64,000 nt of DNA, taken from assembly GCA_947452905.1 (NCBI GenBank), contig CANGEP010000009.1:1-64000 (forward strand). Direction: 5' to 3'. This stretch comes from Bacteroidota bacterium (GTDB lineage Bacteria > Bacteroidota > Bacteroidia > Chitinophagales > Chitinophagaceae). A model generated the notes under the pieces. The model made no database searches. It worked only from the letters and a program-made list of their open reading frames with translations, and was not told the origin of the DNA. Position 1 is the stretch's first letter; each line of letters begins with the position of its first letter. Made by a program: the position numbers and the translations under genes. Shown piece after piece: positions 37,376 to 47,444 of this stretch.

Positions 37376-39004
37376 CTAAAAGGCCGACCAACAAAAACCA
37401 AGGCTGGTGGTTGAATAAGAGCTTCCTTTTTGTAAATAGGGTAACTGAGCCGTTCTACTATGAATAAACTTAAAACTTACATTATTATACAACTGATAAT
37501 ACGCTTCCAGCCCCATTTGACTGTTTTTGTATAGTGGATCGATACCAAAACTAGGTTGAGGTTCGGCAAAATATTGATATTCAACACTGCGTTGCCCCCC
37601 TTTAAATTGATTTACATAATAGGCTTTTATCCCTGTTTTAACATTGGGTTTATAGCTAGCGCCAATATATAAGCGATCGGCGTTAGCTCCCATCCAATCG
37701 CCTAAACTATAATTAGCACTTAAATAATTTTGAGCTGGAATAAAATTGCGGTAAACGAAAGGATTTATTCGAGTATACTCTGCACTTAGCGTTAAACTAG
37801 GAAAATAAACATCGGTAATACTAGCTCCCAATTGATACGCCCATTGATTTCTGGATTTACTTTCATTAAAAATAGACCCTACCCTTATTTCGTCTATAAA
37901 AACCTGTCCATACAAATGGGTTTTGGGTAATTGATTACGGCTACTAAAACCCATAAATATTTGGCCATTGGCTCCCGATGAAATATTATCGCCAAACTTG
38001 CTATTGTCAAAAGCTTTAAAAAAACTTATAGGAATTAAATAAGGCAGTTCCAACTTATCGGTATACACAATTGATTCCCCAGCATTTACTACTAAGCCCT
38101 TCATAATTTTTATTTGCACAAAATGAGTGGCTAAAAACTTAGGTATATATTGTTGCCTTTTACCTCCATAAACCGTATTGCCTAAAGAATAAGTTTGAGT
38201 AGAATCTAAAACTCCACTTTGTAACCAAGCATGCATATAATTAAATTGCAACCACCTAGTAGGTTCATACATTAATTTTACAAACGGATAACTAGGTGCT
38301 TTATTACTTAATACAATATCACCCATTTTCCCATATCCTATAACATGTTGATCCTGACCCACACTCACCATGCCTTTATTAAGTTTATAATGTAGTGTTG
38401 CATTAAACTGTGCATAATTTAGTAAATTATTACTTGTAGTTTGTTTACGATTAATGCCAGGCAAAATATTATCCTGTCGCAATGAATCGTAAGCACCTGT
38501 TTCATTAACATCGCGATAATCAATTGCAAAACCCAATCGTTTTCCAGCATATCCCATTAATTGAAAACCAGATGAGAGTAAAGTACTTTTTTTATCGTAC
38601 ACACTTTTAGTAATTTCTATTTGCGGGTCGGCCATGACTCTAAAGTCTTTATCTACATAAGCAAAAACTGGTGCTCCGTATTTTGGTAAATGGCCGGGGT
38701 AAGAAAAACCAGGCGCTGTTACTGTAGATTGTAAATCATCAAAAGTATAAAGTTGAATATAAAATTCGACCTCCTTTTTTTCGAGACTACTTAGTTTTTG
38801 TTGCGATTGTAATTGAGTAAGTAAGGAATAAACTTTGGAACGTTCGAGTGGCTTTACCAAATCAAAAATCTCAATATTACCTTTTTGCGCCATTCTATTT
38901 AAAAACTCTACCACATTTTGCTGATGAGCATAATTTTGTGCAAATAATCCTAGGCTTGCCAGTAAAGCAATAGTAAAAAAAGATATTTTAATTTTAGTAA
39001 GCAC
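37376..39004 (-). CDS. Capsule assembly Wzi-like outer-membrane protein (1 of 3)
   Basis: The 542-residue protein starts at GTG 39004, 11 bp inside the end of the WcaJ-like gene, and has a signal peptide ending LGLFAQ. The body is rich in alternating aromatic/polar strands and ends with an aromatic residue (CWSAF), as expected for an outer-membrane beta-barrel. Motifs such as FVKLMYEPTRWLQFNYMHAW fit the Wzi family, whose members bind polymer to the cell surface. Two further relatives are at 45813-47444 and 49343-51010. Confidence 0.78.
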   Translation of the reverse strand: MLTKIKISFFTIALLASLGLFAQNYAHQQNVVEFLNRMAQKGNIEIFDLVKPLERSKVYSLLTQLQSQQKLSSLEKKEVEFYIQLYTFDDLQSTVTAPGFSYPGHLPKYGAPVFAYVDKDFRVMADPQIEITKSVYDKKSTLLSSGFQLMGYAGKRLGFAIDYRDVNETGAYDSLRQDNILPGINRKQTTSNNLLNYAQFNATLHYKLNKGMVSVGQDQHVIGYGKMGDIVLSNKAPSYPFVKLMYEPTRWLQFNYMHAWLQSGVLDSTQTYSLGNTVYGGKRQQYIPKFLATHFVQIKIMKGLVVNAGESIVYTDKLELPYLIPISFFKAFDNSKFGDNISSGANGQIFMGFSSRNQLPKTHLYGQVFIDEIRVGSIFNESKSRNQWAYQLGASITDVYFPSLTLSAEYTRINPFVYRNFIPAQNYLSANYSLGDWMGANADRLYIGASYKPNVKTGIKAYYVNQFKGGQRSVEYQYFAEPQPSFGIDPLYKNSQMGLEAYYQLYNNVSFKFIHSRTAQLPYLQKGSSYSTTSLGFCWSAF

Positions 39005-40379
39005 CCTGATCTCTTAACATTTTAACAATGGTCTGTAAAATAATTTGTAAGTCGAGTGTAAAGGACCAGCGATGTATATAGTATAAATCAAAATGCACTC
39101 TTTGCTCCATCTCTTCATGTGTGCGCACTTCGCCTCTGCAGCCGTTAATTTGTGCCCAGCCTGTAATACCAGGCTTAACCATATGACGTTTTAAATAATT
39201 ATCTACACTCTTCATAGATGCTAAATTCATGGGCGTAGGATGGGGTCTTGGTCCTACCACCGACATTTCACCCTTTAATACATTCCAAAATTGAGGTAAT
39301 TCGTCGATACTAAATTTTCTTAAAAACTTACCTAATCTGGTAACCCTTGGATCGTTGCGGGAAGTTTGCTCGAACTGCTCCGATGCTTTTGCCAATTGCA
39401 TGGTTCTAAACTTATAACAAATTATGGGTTTGTTATTTACGCCCCATCTTTCTTGTGTATAAATGACCGAACCTCTGGAATCTAATTTAATAAGTAAGGC
39501 AATTATGGGAAATAACCACCAACCTATAAGTACAAAAAATAATAAAGAAAATAAAACATCAAAAAATGTTTTGAATAATTTGTTCTCCCATTTATCTAAT
39601 GGAAGTTCATTTAAATTAATAACCGATACCAAACCTAAATTATCTATCTCCTCTGTTTTTGTAGTTAAATCTTGTAAGGCAGGCATTAATCGCACACGCA
39701 CATTAAGTTGATCACATATATCAATGCATTGTCTAATTTCAAAATTTTGCTCACTAGGTAAAGAAATAATTACTTCGTCGATAGGTTGCTTTTTTAATGC
39801 CCCCTCTAAATCAAGAATAGTACCCAACCAATGAATAGCCGTATCCTCGATGCTTACTTCATGTATAAAACCTACACATTTATAACCATAATAAACATGT
39901 TCATTTAAAGTTTTGAAAAACTCTATCGAAGTTTTATTATAGCCCACAATTATTATAGTGTCATTTAATACACCCCCTGCAAAAGCCAAATGTTGTCTTT
40001 TACGAATAATATATTTTAAAGCAATAGATAAGCCAAAATTGAAGCTGATAAAATAACTAAACCTAAATAAATCACTATACCCCGACTTAGTTAAAAACAA
40101 AAAAGCACTTAATAAAATAACAAAAAGTGCATTGGTATAAATATTAAATAAAATTTCCTCGGGAAATTTTTTATAAATACGATTTCGATATAAACGACAT
40201 TCATGAGCCGATAAAAACCAAACCCCTAATACTAATACAATAAATAAAAAATCGGTAAGTGTTCTAGGAAAAACAAATGCATTGTGCTTTACAAAAACCG
40301 CCAACATAAGCGAAAAAAGCAAACTAAAGGCATCGATGCTTATTTGGGTTTTTTTATAATAACGTTGATTCCAATTCAT
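38994..40379 (-). CDS. Undecaprenyl-phosphate sugar phosphotransferase, WcaJ-like (system B)
   Basis: The 461-residue protein has about four N-terminal membrane helices (15-125) and a soluble Rossmann-like region beginning TIIIVGYNKTS. A further hydrophobic segment lies near 275-300, followed by the catalytic bacterial sugar transferase domain with YKFRTMQ, SIDELPQFWNVLKGEMS and VVGPRPHP. It transfers sugar-1-phosphate, often glucose or galactose, to undecaprenyl phosphate and so starts system B. System A has a separate, short enzyme for this step. Confidence 0.9.
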   Translation of the reverse strand: MNWNQRYYKKTQISIDAFSLLFSLMLAVFVKHNAFVFPRTLTDFLFIVLVLGVWFLSAHECRLYRNRIYKKFPEEILFNIYTNALFVILLSAFLFLTKSGYSDLFRFSYFISFNFGLSIALKYIIRKRQHLAFAGGVLNDTIIIVGYNKTSIEFFKTLNEHVYYGYKCVGFIHEVSIEDTAIHWLGTILDLEGALKKQPIDEVIISLPSEQNFEIRQCIDICDQLNVRVRLMPALQDLTTKTEEIDNLGLVSVINLNELPLDKWENKLFKTFFDVLFSLLFFVLIGWWLFPIIALLIKLDSRGSVIYTQERWGVNNKPIICYKFRTMQLAKASEQFEQTSRNDPRVTRLGKFLRKFSIDELPQFWNVLKGEMSVVGPRPHPTPMNLASMKSVDNYLKRHMVKPGITGWAQINGCRGEVRTHEEMEQRVHFDLYYIHRWSFTLDLQIILQTIVKMLRDQGAY

Positions 40380-40383
40380 TCAC

Positions 40384-41526
40384 CTAATTTTTACTCCTTT
40401 TACGGGCTATTTCTTTCAGATGATAAAGATATAAATTGGTGACCGTATCCCAAGTGTATTTTTCGGTTATTCCATTGGTAATGAGTGCTCTTCTATGGCT
40501 AATGGCTTCTGTATTTAGTTCGGCCCAGTTAAACCATTGGGTTATACTTGGTCCATTTTTTTGAAAATAATACCCCAATTGGTCGTTTTGTAAAACCTCC
40601 CTACTAAAAACGGTGTCTAAAGCGGCAATCGCACAGCCATTGGCCATAGCTTTTAATAAAGTAGGATTGGTACCCCCAAACTCATGCCCATGTAAATAAG
40701 CATAACAATATTTATATAAACTTGCTAGTGTATGAGCGTTACGTACATAACCTGTAAAAATTAAACGGGGGTCGGACATGGCCCTAATTTTATCGGCATA
40801 GGCGTCAGCATAAGGTACATCGCCCACAATGACTAATTTTTTAGTACTATGGGATTGTATAAATCCTTCTATTAAAATATCGGCATTATTATCGGGAATC
40901 ATTCTGCCCACAATTAAATAATAATCCCTTTCTTGTAAATGCCAATCTTGCAAATACGAAATTTGCGCACCCTCATTACTATCAGCACCATAGGTAATGA
41001 CCACCGACTTGGCCCCAAATTCTTGTAAATAAATGGCTTGCATGGCATCAGCGTCGGTAACTAAGACATCATTAAATTTTACCGCCATCTTTGCTGCCCA
41101 TTTAAAATAACGGGCACCCAATCCTTTCCATTTGGGTCTTAACCATTCTAGCCCATCCACATTCATTAAGGTTGGCTTACCGAATATTTTAGTAATAAGG
41201 CCAAAAGGACCATTAGAAACATTTAATACTAATACAGCATCAGCTTTTGAAAAAACTACATGCCAAAAAGCCATAAAAGAGTGTATGGGCTGGCTTAATA
41301 CTTTTGATTTTATAGTGGGTATATACACCAAACGAATACCATTTATGATGGCAGGTTTTTGCGCAAACAAATAAGCATGACAATATACCGTTACCTGAAC
41401 GCCCTGGGCGGAGAGTTTTTCGGCCAAAGCTTTTACCAATGTTTCATAACCACTATACACATAGGGATAACCCCTGGATCCTATAATGGCAATTTTAAAG
41501 GGAGTAGCTTCAGTTTTCGAAGACAT
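40384..41526 (-). CDS. Glycosyltransferase with DUF1972 N-terminal domain
   Basis: The 380-residue product is counted from ATG 41526; the longer frame begins with GTG inside the neighbouring gene. The N-terminal IAIIGSRGYPYVYSGYETLV is the DUF1972 signature, found in rhamnosyltransferase-like GT4 proteins. The C-terminal part has YLIVGRMIPDNNADILIEGF and HEFGGTNPTLLKAMANGCAI, a variant of the donor-binding E-x7-E motif (E to K at the second position). Overlap with the upstream GT4 is 17 bp. The sugar is not certain. Confidence 0.84.
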   Translation of the reverse strand: MSSKTEATPFKIAIIGSRGYPYVYSGYETLVKALAEKLSAQGVQVTVYCHAYLFAQKPAIINGIRLVYIPTIKSKVLSQPIHSFMAFWHVVFSKADAVLVLNVSNGPFGLITKIFGKPTLMNVDGLEWLRPKWKGLGARYFKWAAKMAVKFNDVLVTDADAMQAIYLQEFGAKSVVITYGADSNEGAQISYLQDWHLQERDYYLIVGRMIPDNNADILIEGFIQSHSTKKLVIVGDVPYADAYADKIRAMSDPRLIFTGYVRNAHTLASLYKYCYAYLHGHEFGGTNPTLLKAMANGCAIAALDTVFSREVLQNDQLGYYFQKNGPSITQWFNWAELNTEAISHRRALITNGITEKYTWDTVTNLYLYHLKEIARKRSKN

Positions 41527-42622
41527 GTAAAATATTATTTTCAAAAGCAGCAGCACTAAAAAACGCTTGTACTCTTTTTTGTCCCGCTTGCCCTAATTTT
41601 TTTCTGGTTTCTAAAGGCAAGATACTACCAATTTTTGTAGCAGCTTCCTCCACATTGGATAAAGGTAAAAAAATACCATTATCGCTAATCATTTCAAGTG
41701 CGCCTCCTTGTGCAGTGGCAGCCACAGGAAGCCCATACATCATAGCTTCTAGCACTACAGTGGGGAGTGGATCGGGTAATTGCGAAGGCAAAATTAACAG
41801 GTCGATAGACCTATAAAAAATATCCATTTCCTTTTCAAAACCAATATAAAATACACGTGTATGTAAATGATGTTCATTTATAAACGCTTTCATCTCCTCC
41901 AATAAATATTCATAGCCCGAAAATGGATCACCACTTATGATAAAATAAAGAGGTGCATTTTGGTTTTCATTGGCAATTAAAGTTTTTGCTATTTGCAAAA
42001 AATATTGTTGGCCCTTCCAATAATGTATTCTTGCAGCCATTCCAATAATAATAGCATTATCAGCAATAGCATATTGCGCTCTATAATTTTGTTTATTACT
42101 TATCGCTAAAGGCTCAATGCCATTATATACTAATATTCCCATACCCCAATGTGTTTGCACTGACTTGGATACCACAATAATTTTTTGAGCCCAATTGCGC
42201 ATACACCATTTTATGAGGGCATGTAAAAAAAAGGGCTTTTCGATTATTTCATGAATATGCCAAATATGTTTGATCTTATTTTTTTTAGCCAAATAACCGC
42301 CTATTAAAACTGCAGCCGTATTGGAATAGATACAATCAATATTTTCATTTTGGAGTATGAATTGTAATTGCTTACTTGCTATACTCCATTTTTGAATTCT
42401 ATTAATTATGCCAAGCGGGGTAAAATATTTACGCCTAAGAATACCCAAATTAACAATATGAACCGAAATATTATTTTGTGTTAAAGCCTCTGAAAGTGGA
42501 CCTGCAGCCGAAAGTACTACAGTGCAATGATGTCCTTTTTGATGGAGTAATTGTACAGTTTGTAAAAATATTTTACTAGCCCCATACATGTCTGAGGAAC
42601 CATGTAATAATAAAATACGCAT
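41510..42622 (-). CDS. Glycosyltransferase family 4
   Basis: The 370-residue GT-B protein begins ILLLHGSSDMYGASKIFLQT, typical of GT4 enzymes that bind the acceptor via the N-terminal domain. The C-terminal half has IIGMAARIHYWKGQQ and LPDPLPTVVLEAMMYGLPVA, the donor-binding motif in a form common in Bacteroidota. It should work in the cytoplasm on the lipid-linked system B unit. Start and stop overlap the neighbouring acetyltransferase by one base. Confidence 0.87.
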   Translation of the reverse strand: MRILLLHGSSDMYGASKIFLQTVQLLHQKGHHCTVVLSAAGPLSEALTQNNISVHIVNLGILRRKYFTPLGIINRIQKWSIASKQLQFILQNENIDCIYSNTAAVLIGGYLAKKNKIKHIWHIHEIIEKPFFLHALIKWCMRNWAQKIIVVSKSVQTHWGMGILVYNGIEPLAISNKQNYRAQYAIADNAIIIGMAARIHYWKGQQYFLQIAKTLIANENQNAPLYFIISGDPFSGYEYLLEEMKAFINEHHLHTRVFYIGFEKEMDIFYRSIDLLILPSQLPDPLPTVVLEAMMYGLPVAATAQGGALEMISDNGIFLPLSNVEEAATKIGSILPLETRKKLGQAGQKRVQAFFSAAAFENNILHVFEN

Positions 42623-43293
42623 TACCCTTTTCTTGATTTAATAAATTTTGCAGGTACCCCAGCCATTACAGAATAAGGAGCCACATCTTCATTCACCACC
42701 GATCCTGCGGCAATCACCGAACCTCTGCCAATAGTAACACCTGCAAGAATTACGGAGTTGGCAGCTATCCAACAATCATCCTCAATGACCACTTCTTTTT
42801 TAACCACACCTTGCGATTTAATAGTTATATCGGTATTGGCAAACACATGGTTTTCTGCATATATACTTACCCTTGGCGCTAACATAACATTATTGCCAAT
42901 AGTAATTTTTCCAGAACAACCTATATAATTATAAGGTCCAATATTAGAATGATTCCCTATTATTAATCCATCTCCAACAGGACCTCCATAAATATTGGAG
43001 GGTCTAATAATGGCATATTTTCCTATGGAAACTCTATCGCCTAAAACAATGCCATGAGTGGCCAAACAATTTATTTCGGCGCCATCCTCAATAATGGTAT
43101 CAGCACCTACAAATAATTTGCTTGCATATAAAATAGACACGTTTTTACCAATCAATAATTTTCCTTTTACCGATCCGATAAAAAAACGTTTACATAAGCC
43201 TCTCAAAAAAAAGAAGCTTACATAATAGTAGGTGCTAATTTTAGAAAAAAAAGAATAGCCTTGTTTAAATTTTTCGTTTTGCGAACTGCTCAT
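42622..43293 (-). CDS. Hexapeptide-repeat acyltransferase
   Basis: The 223-residue protein has an N-terminal hydrophobic-aromatic part (to about 60) and then the left-handed beta-helix. Repeats such as IGKYAIIRP, IGNHSNIGP, IGNNVMLAP, IEDDCWIAANSVILAGVTIG and GSVIAAGSVVNED are clear. Acetyl-CoA:sugar O-acetyltransferases of the LbH type are the closest group, so O-acetylation of the system B repeat unit is likely. It lies between two GT4 genes. Confidence 0.88.
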   Translation of the reverse strand: MSSSQNEKFKQGYSFFSKISTYYYVSFFFLRGLCKRFFIGSVKGKLLIGKNVSILYASKLFVGADTIIEDGAEINCLATHGIVLGDRVSIGKYAIIRPSNIYGGPVGDGLIIGNHSNIGPYNYIGCSGKITIGNNVMLAPRVSIYAENHVFANTDITIKSQGVVKKEVVIEDDCWIAANSVILAGVTIGRGSVIAAGSVVNEDVAPYSVMAGVPAKFIKSRKG

Positions 43294-43310
43294 AGCAAGT
43301 CAAAAATAAC

Positions 43311-44417
43311 TTAAATATTTTTTATATGTTCATTAATTTGCAGCGCAGTTTGATGCCAACTAAAGGCTTTATTGCGCTCGATTCCTTTTTGAGCATATTT
43401 ATTTCTGAGGGGTTCATTCTCAATTATAGTAACTATAGCATTAGCCAAATTTTGCGTACTATTGGCCTCTTGTAAATCAAAAACTAGGGCAGCATCAGCT
43501 GCAATTTCGGGTAAAGCCCCTGCATTACTACAAATTACGGGTAAGCCGTAGCTAAAAGCCTCTAAAAGGGGGAGCCCAAAGCCTTCGTTTTTTGAAGGAA
43601 GTATATAAGCAAATGCCTGCTCATACAAGTGTGCTGCTTGCACATCGGTAACATAGCCTAATAAATGAACATGGGCATTAAGGCCTAAATCTTGTATGGT
43701 GGCTTGTATTAATGGCGCATCATTTAATTGCTTTTTAACAGGTGTATTGCCAGCTAAATACAAATGGTACTCGGGATGCTTTTGTACCACTTGAGCAAAT
43801 GCTTTAATAAGCTGAGGTAAATTTTTTCTTTTTTCTAATACTCCCATATGTAAAAAGTAAGGAGTAGCGCTAGGGTTATTGGTAGATGCATCCTGTGATT
43901 TAGAGGGCGCAAATGATTTTGCTGCCTCATGCACTACAAGCATTTTATGCACATCTAATTTTTCAAAATGTAAGATGCGGTTTTTAGCATATTCACTGGG
44001 TACAATAATTAAATCGGCTTTTTTTGCAGCGGGCACACCAATGATATGAAAAAGTTGTAACCATAATACATGATAATGCTCGGGGTTCTCCCAAAAAAAA
44101 GCATCATGTAAAACGGCGATGGTTTTTAATCCTTGTTTAAAAAAGGGCACAAAAAAATCGGAACAAAAAAGATGCGTACATCCGTCCTGTTTTGCTTTAA
44201 ATGGTAATTGAATCTGCTTCCACCAAATAAAACGAATATGTTCAATTATTTTAAATACCGGATTCGTACCTCTATATACCTTTTTATTATTATCCAGTAA
44301 ACAAATGGAGGCATCTGGTATTTGTTGCCAGGCTTCGATAAGAGATACTAAATAGGTTTTAGCCCCCGTTTGAGCAATTTTAAGATCTCTAATATCAATT
44401 CCAATTTTTACCGACAT
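43311..44417 (-). CDS. Glycosyltransferase family 4, mannosyltransferase-like
   Basis: The 368-residue protein has IGIDIRDLKIAQTGAKTYL at the N-terminus and GVLEKRKNLPQLIKAF in the hinge. The full donor motif NEGFGLPLLEAFSYGLPVI carries E-x7-E, followed by NAGALPEIA. This pattern is usual for mannosyl- or related transferases of GT4. It is the first gene of the minus-strand system B unit (44417 down to 33956) and is divergent from the polymerase gene, with only 51 bp between the two starts. Confidence 0.87.
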   Translation of the reverse strand: MSVKIGIDIRDLKIAQTGAKTYLVSLIEAWQQIPDASICLLDNNKKVYRGTNPVFKIIEHIRFIWWKQIQLPFKAKQDGCTHLFCSDFFVPFFKQGLKTIAVLHDAFFWENPEHYHVLWLQLFHIIGVPAAKKADLIIVPSEYAKNRILHFEKLDVHKMLVVHEAAKSFAPSKSQDASTNNPSATPYFLHMGVLEKRKNLPQLIKAFAQVVQKHPEYHLYLAGNTPVKKQLNDAPLIQATIQDLGLNAHVHLLGYVTDVQAAHLYEQAFAYILPSKNEGFGLPLLEAFSYGLPVICSNAGALPEIAADAALVFDLQEANSTQNLANAIVTIIENEPLRNKYAQKGIERNKAFSWHQTALQINEHIKNI

Positions 44418-44468
44418 ACCACGAAGATAAAAACATAGTGAATAAAAATAGATATATTTGTTAGCGTC

Positions 44469-45842
44469 ATGCAGTTTTTATTATACTTATTCCCCTTATT
44501 GTTCCTAGGCAGCTTTATACTCTCCTTATATAAGATAACAAAAGGGGATGCCAATGGGGTTTTTATCTTCTTAATTGGAGGCTTACCCTTTTATGCCATT
44601 AGCTTATCACTACTATTTATGGTGGTGGGAAAAACTTGGATACCTTTATTACAATTTACTAAAGAGATAGTCATTATTGCCACACTTATTACTTTATGGT
44701 GGCAAAGAGAACATTTTAGGTTTAGCATTTTGGATAAAATGGTTTTGGCTTTTTTTATATTTTCTTTTGTTTTTGTACCCCTGCCATTAGGCGACTTAGG
44801 AATTACTCAAAAATTAATTGCCTTTAAAAGTATTAGCTTTTTTGCATTAGTTTATTTTTGTGGCAGGTTATTTCCTTTGCATAAAACACATTTACACAAA
44901 TACTTTAGTTTTGTTTTAGTACTTACCATTTTAGCGGCTGCACTATCCTTAGGAGAATATATTTTACAAACCCATTTACAAACCTATACTGGATATGCGG
45001 AGTTTAATTATCAAATATATAAACAAGAAGTAAGTGGCTCTTATGGGCTTAGTTGGACATTTGAAATTGAAAATAGAGTAAAACGTTTTGCAAGTTTTTT
45101 TTCTACACCGCTAGAACACGCTTCGGCCACTATTTTAGCAGTGGCTCTAATTGCAGGTTTGTATACCGAAAAAAATAATAAAATTTATTTACAAAAATTA
45201 GGATGGATTGCACTTATAGCGTCTATTATTTCTATAACAGTTTCCCTATCCCGCGCCGCTTTACTAAGTTATTTTTTAATGATATTAATTTATAGTTTTT
45301 TAACTAAGCGAAAGGAAATCTTATCAATATTTTATTTATCAGTGGTAAGTGCAATTATTTACTTATTTAGTTTTAGTAATAAAGAAGTGCAAGACTTTGT
45401 AATGGATAGTATTCAGTTTTCAAATAATTCCTCTTTGGGTCATGTAATAGAATGGGTAAATGGGGTAGATGCCATGACGGAGAAACCCTGGGGGATGGGT
45501 TTAGGCGCTTCGGGAAGGGTAACCGCTAACGAAGGAGAGGCAGTGGGTGGAGAAAACCAATTTATAATTGTAGGGGTACAAATTGGGGTAGCAGGATTGC
45601 TACTGTATTTAACCATCTATTTTTATTCGATGGTGCAAGCTTATAAAGCGTATTATAAATTATATGGGAAAGAACAGAAAATTGCTTTGATAGTTTTACT
45701 ACTTAGGGTGGGCTTATTTTTACCTATGTTTACCTCCAACCTAGATTCCTATATTTATGTGAGTTATATGCTCTGGTTTTTGAATGGAATGTTAGGAACC
45801 GTTTTGGATAATTTATCGATAGCGAATCGTAAGCTTAATTAA
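44469..45842 (+). CDS. O-antigen ligase/polymerase-like membrane protein (Wzy candidate of system B)
   Basis: The 457-residue protein has about 11-12 hydrophobic segments and a large polar loop around residues 165-215. Its periplasmic-loop motif GMGLGASGRVTANEGE resembles the Wzy_C/O-antigen ligase domain. It would polymerise repeat units on the outer face of the inner membrane. It is the only plus-strand gene in the two polysaccharide systems. A TATATTTG at 44453-44460 resembles a -7 box but would leave almost no leader, and no -33 element is seen. Its last 30 bases overlap the Wzi gene from the other strand. Confidence 0.8.
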   Translation: MQFLLYLFPLLFLGSFILSLYKITKGDANGVFIFLIGGLPFYAISLSLLFMVVGKTWIPLLQFTKEIVIIATLITLWWQREHFRFSILDKMVLAFFIFSFVFVPLPLGDLGITQKLIAFKSISFFALVYFCGRLFPLHKTHLHKYFSFVLVLTILAAALSLGEYILQTHLQTYTGYAEFNYQIYKQEVSGSYGLSWTFEIENRVKRFASFFSTPLEHASATILAVALIAGLYTEKNNKIYLQKLGWIALIASIISITVSLSRAALLSYFLMILIYSFLTKRKEILSIFYLSVVSAIIYLFSFSNKEVQDFVMDSIQFSNNSSLGHVIEWVNGVDAMTEKPWGMGLGASGRVTANEGEAVGGENQFIIVGVQIGVAGLLLYLTIYFYSMVQAYKAYYKLYGKEQKIALIVLLLRVGLFLPMFTSNLDSYIYVSYMLWFLNGMLGTVLDNLSIANRKLN

Positions 45843-47444
45843 ATAACTATCTACATCATTAGGATTGGCAATACCTAAGCCTGAAGCATTTAAGGGTTGG
45901 GAGAAATTATAATTAAACGATCTTTTGTAAGCAAGTGTTGCTGAAATTAAAAAATTTTGAAAAGGATAATCCATAAATATTCTACAACCATAATCCACCC
46001 ACTTTGTAAGGCTTGGATTGGAAAAAGCTAAACCAGATCCTTCAAAATCATCTGCATTATGTGTGGTAGATTCTAATTGAGCGCCTAGCTGTTGCCATCC
46101 TTTAAATTTACTTACTCGAATCATTCCAAAATTACCACCCATACCACTAGGGGCTCCCAATATTTGACCTTGTTGATCATAACCAGATAATCCACCATGC
46201 ACATACCATGTACCTGCAGTTCTTACGGGGAAAGTAGAAGCTTGTTGTAGCCTGGTATACTCCGACATAAACTGCCAATACTCCTGATTATTTTTTTGCT
46301 TAAATATTTTTTTAAAACCGTAGGTATAAGCCCTGGAGTGTTCGGGTTGCTGTATAAAATCACGCATATTAAAAAAAGCATCATTACGCCCCCACTCGGT
46401 ATAAAACTCGGCGTGCGCTGGTGCAAAAACATATCTTAAAAATAAACTTGCATACTGATCACGATTATCTTCCACAGATCCCACTAATGAATTTACAAAT
46501 TCGGGTTTATCTGTAGCCCTGGCAACATTTCTAAAAAGTAAATTCCACTCTTTATTATCTTGTAATAATACTTCTGGCTCTTGAACGATTCTAACAAGAC
46601 CAACACTTAATCCCTTAATCCACTTGGGTTGATAAGCAGCTGCCATTCCATTTACGTATCTTCTTCTTTGATTCAGATAACCAGATGCAGAAAGTTCAAC
46701 AGCATTATTAAATTTAGGATCAACATCATCCAAGTAACCTGCTACCCATTGCCATTCAAAATTTCCAATAAAAGTTTTTAAGGGGCGGCGGCTATTAAAA
46801 CTTATATGTTCAAAGCCTGGTGCATGCGCACTCATTAAAAGTGGATTTAGAATGCTCGGCCCCCAGGTAATATTTTCGGAACTTACACCTACGCTAAATG
46901 CACCTGCATTAAGTCGAATGCTTGAATTGCCCCAATAAGTTTTTGTATAATTGGGGGTTTGTATACTGCCTCTAAAATTTTGATTGGCTGCATATACATA
47001 CTGAGGTTGCAACTGAATACTTAAAGGACCCAATCTTGCATACAAGCCAGCGCTCGCCATTAATTGATAACCACTACTTGCTAACATGGGCCCATCTAAT
47101 TCCTGAAAAGGTTGTGCAGTAACCATTTGCTGCGTAAGCTGCACTGGTAATAAGGTTGCATAGCCCCATTTCCCTAAAAAATGTTTGTCTATTTTTTTGA
47201 AACCAAAACTATCATTGGCCTGCAAAGGACGTAACATAAAAGATACCGAAGAGTCGTACCTACCTAATAATTGAGCACGACGCATTGCATCTTCGACAGG
47301 CTGCTGATCCATGCTAATAGTTTGTGCATGCAAAAGAGTTGCCGACAAAAGGCCAATAATGAATAAAAGTTTTTTCGTAAAATTAATTTGTAGAGTAATG
47401 CTATTTGTTTTTCCAAAAACTATAGATGCCTTTTTCAAGCTCAT
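45813..47444 (-). CDS. Capsule assembly Wzi-like outer-membrane protein (2 of 3)
   Basis: The 543-residue product is counted from ATG 47444, which overlaps the epimerase gene by 44 bp; the GTG at 47468 is less likely. The hydrophobic part of the signal peptide (LLFIIGLLSATLLHAQ) lies about 30 residues in, so the true start may be closer, but no ATG is available there. The body is beta-barrel-like with Wzi-type strands such as RLNAGAFSVGVSSENITWG and ends in TIRYR. It is last in the minus-strand unit 52922-45813. Confidence 0.77.
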   Translation of the reverse strand: MSLKKASIVFGKTNSITLQINFTKKLLFIIGLLSATLLHAQTISMDQQPVEDAMRRAQLLGRYDSSVSFMLRPLQANDSFGFKKIDKHFLGKWGYATLLPVQLTQQMVTAQPFQELDGPMLASSGYQLMASAGLYARLGPLSIQLQPQYVYAANQNFRGSIQTPNYTKTYWGNSSIRLNAGAFSVGVSSENITWGPSILNPLLMSAHAPGFEHISFNSRRPLKTFIGNFEWQWVAGYLDDVDPKFNNAVELSASGYLNQRRRYVNGMAAAYQPKWIKGLSVGLVRIVQEPEVLLQDNKEWNLLFRNVARATDKPEFVNSLVGSVEDNRDQYASLFLRYVFAPAHAEFYTEWGRNDAFFNMRDFIQQPEHSRAYTYGFKKIFKQKNNQEYWQFMSEYTRLQQASTFPVRTAGTWYVHGGLSGYDQQGQILGAPSGMGGNFGMIRVSKFKGWQQLGAQLESTTHNADDFEGSGLAFSNPSLTKWVDYGCRIFMDYPFQNFLISATLAYKRSFNYNFSQPLNASGLGIANPNDVDSYLIKLTIRYR

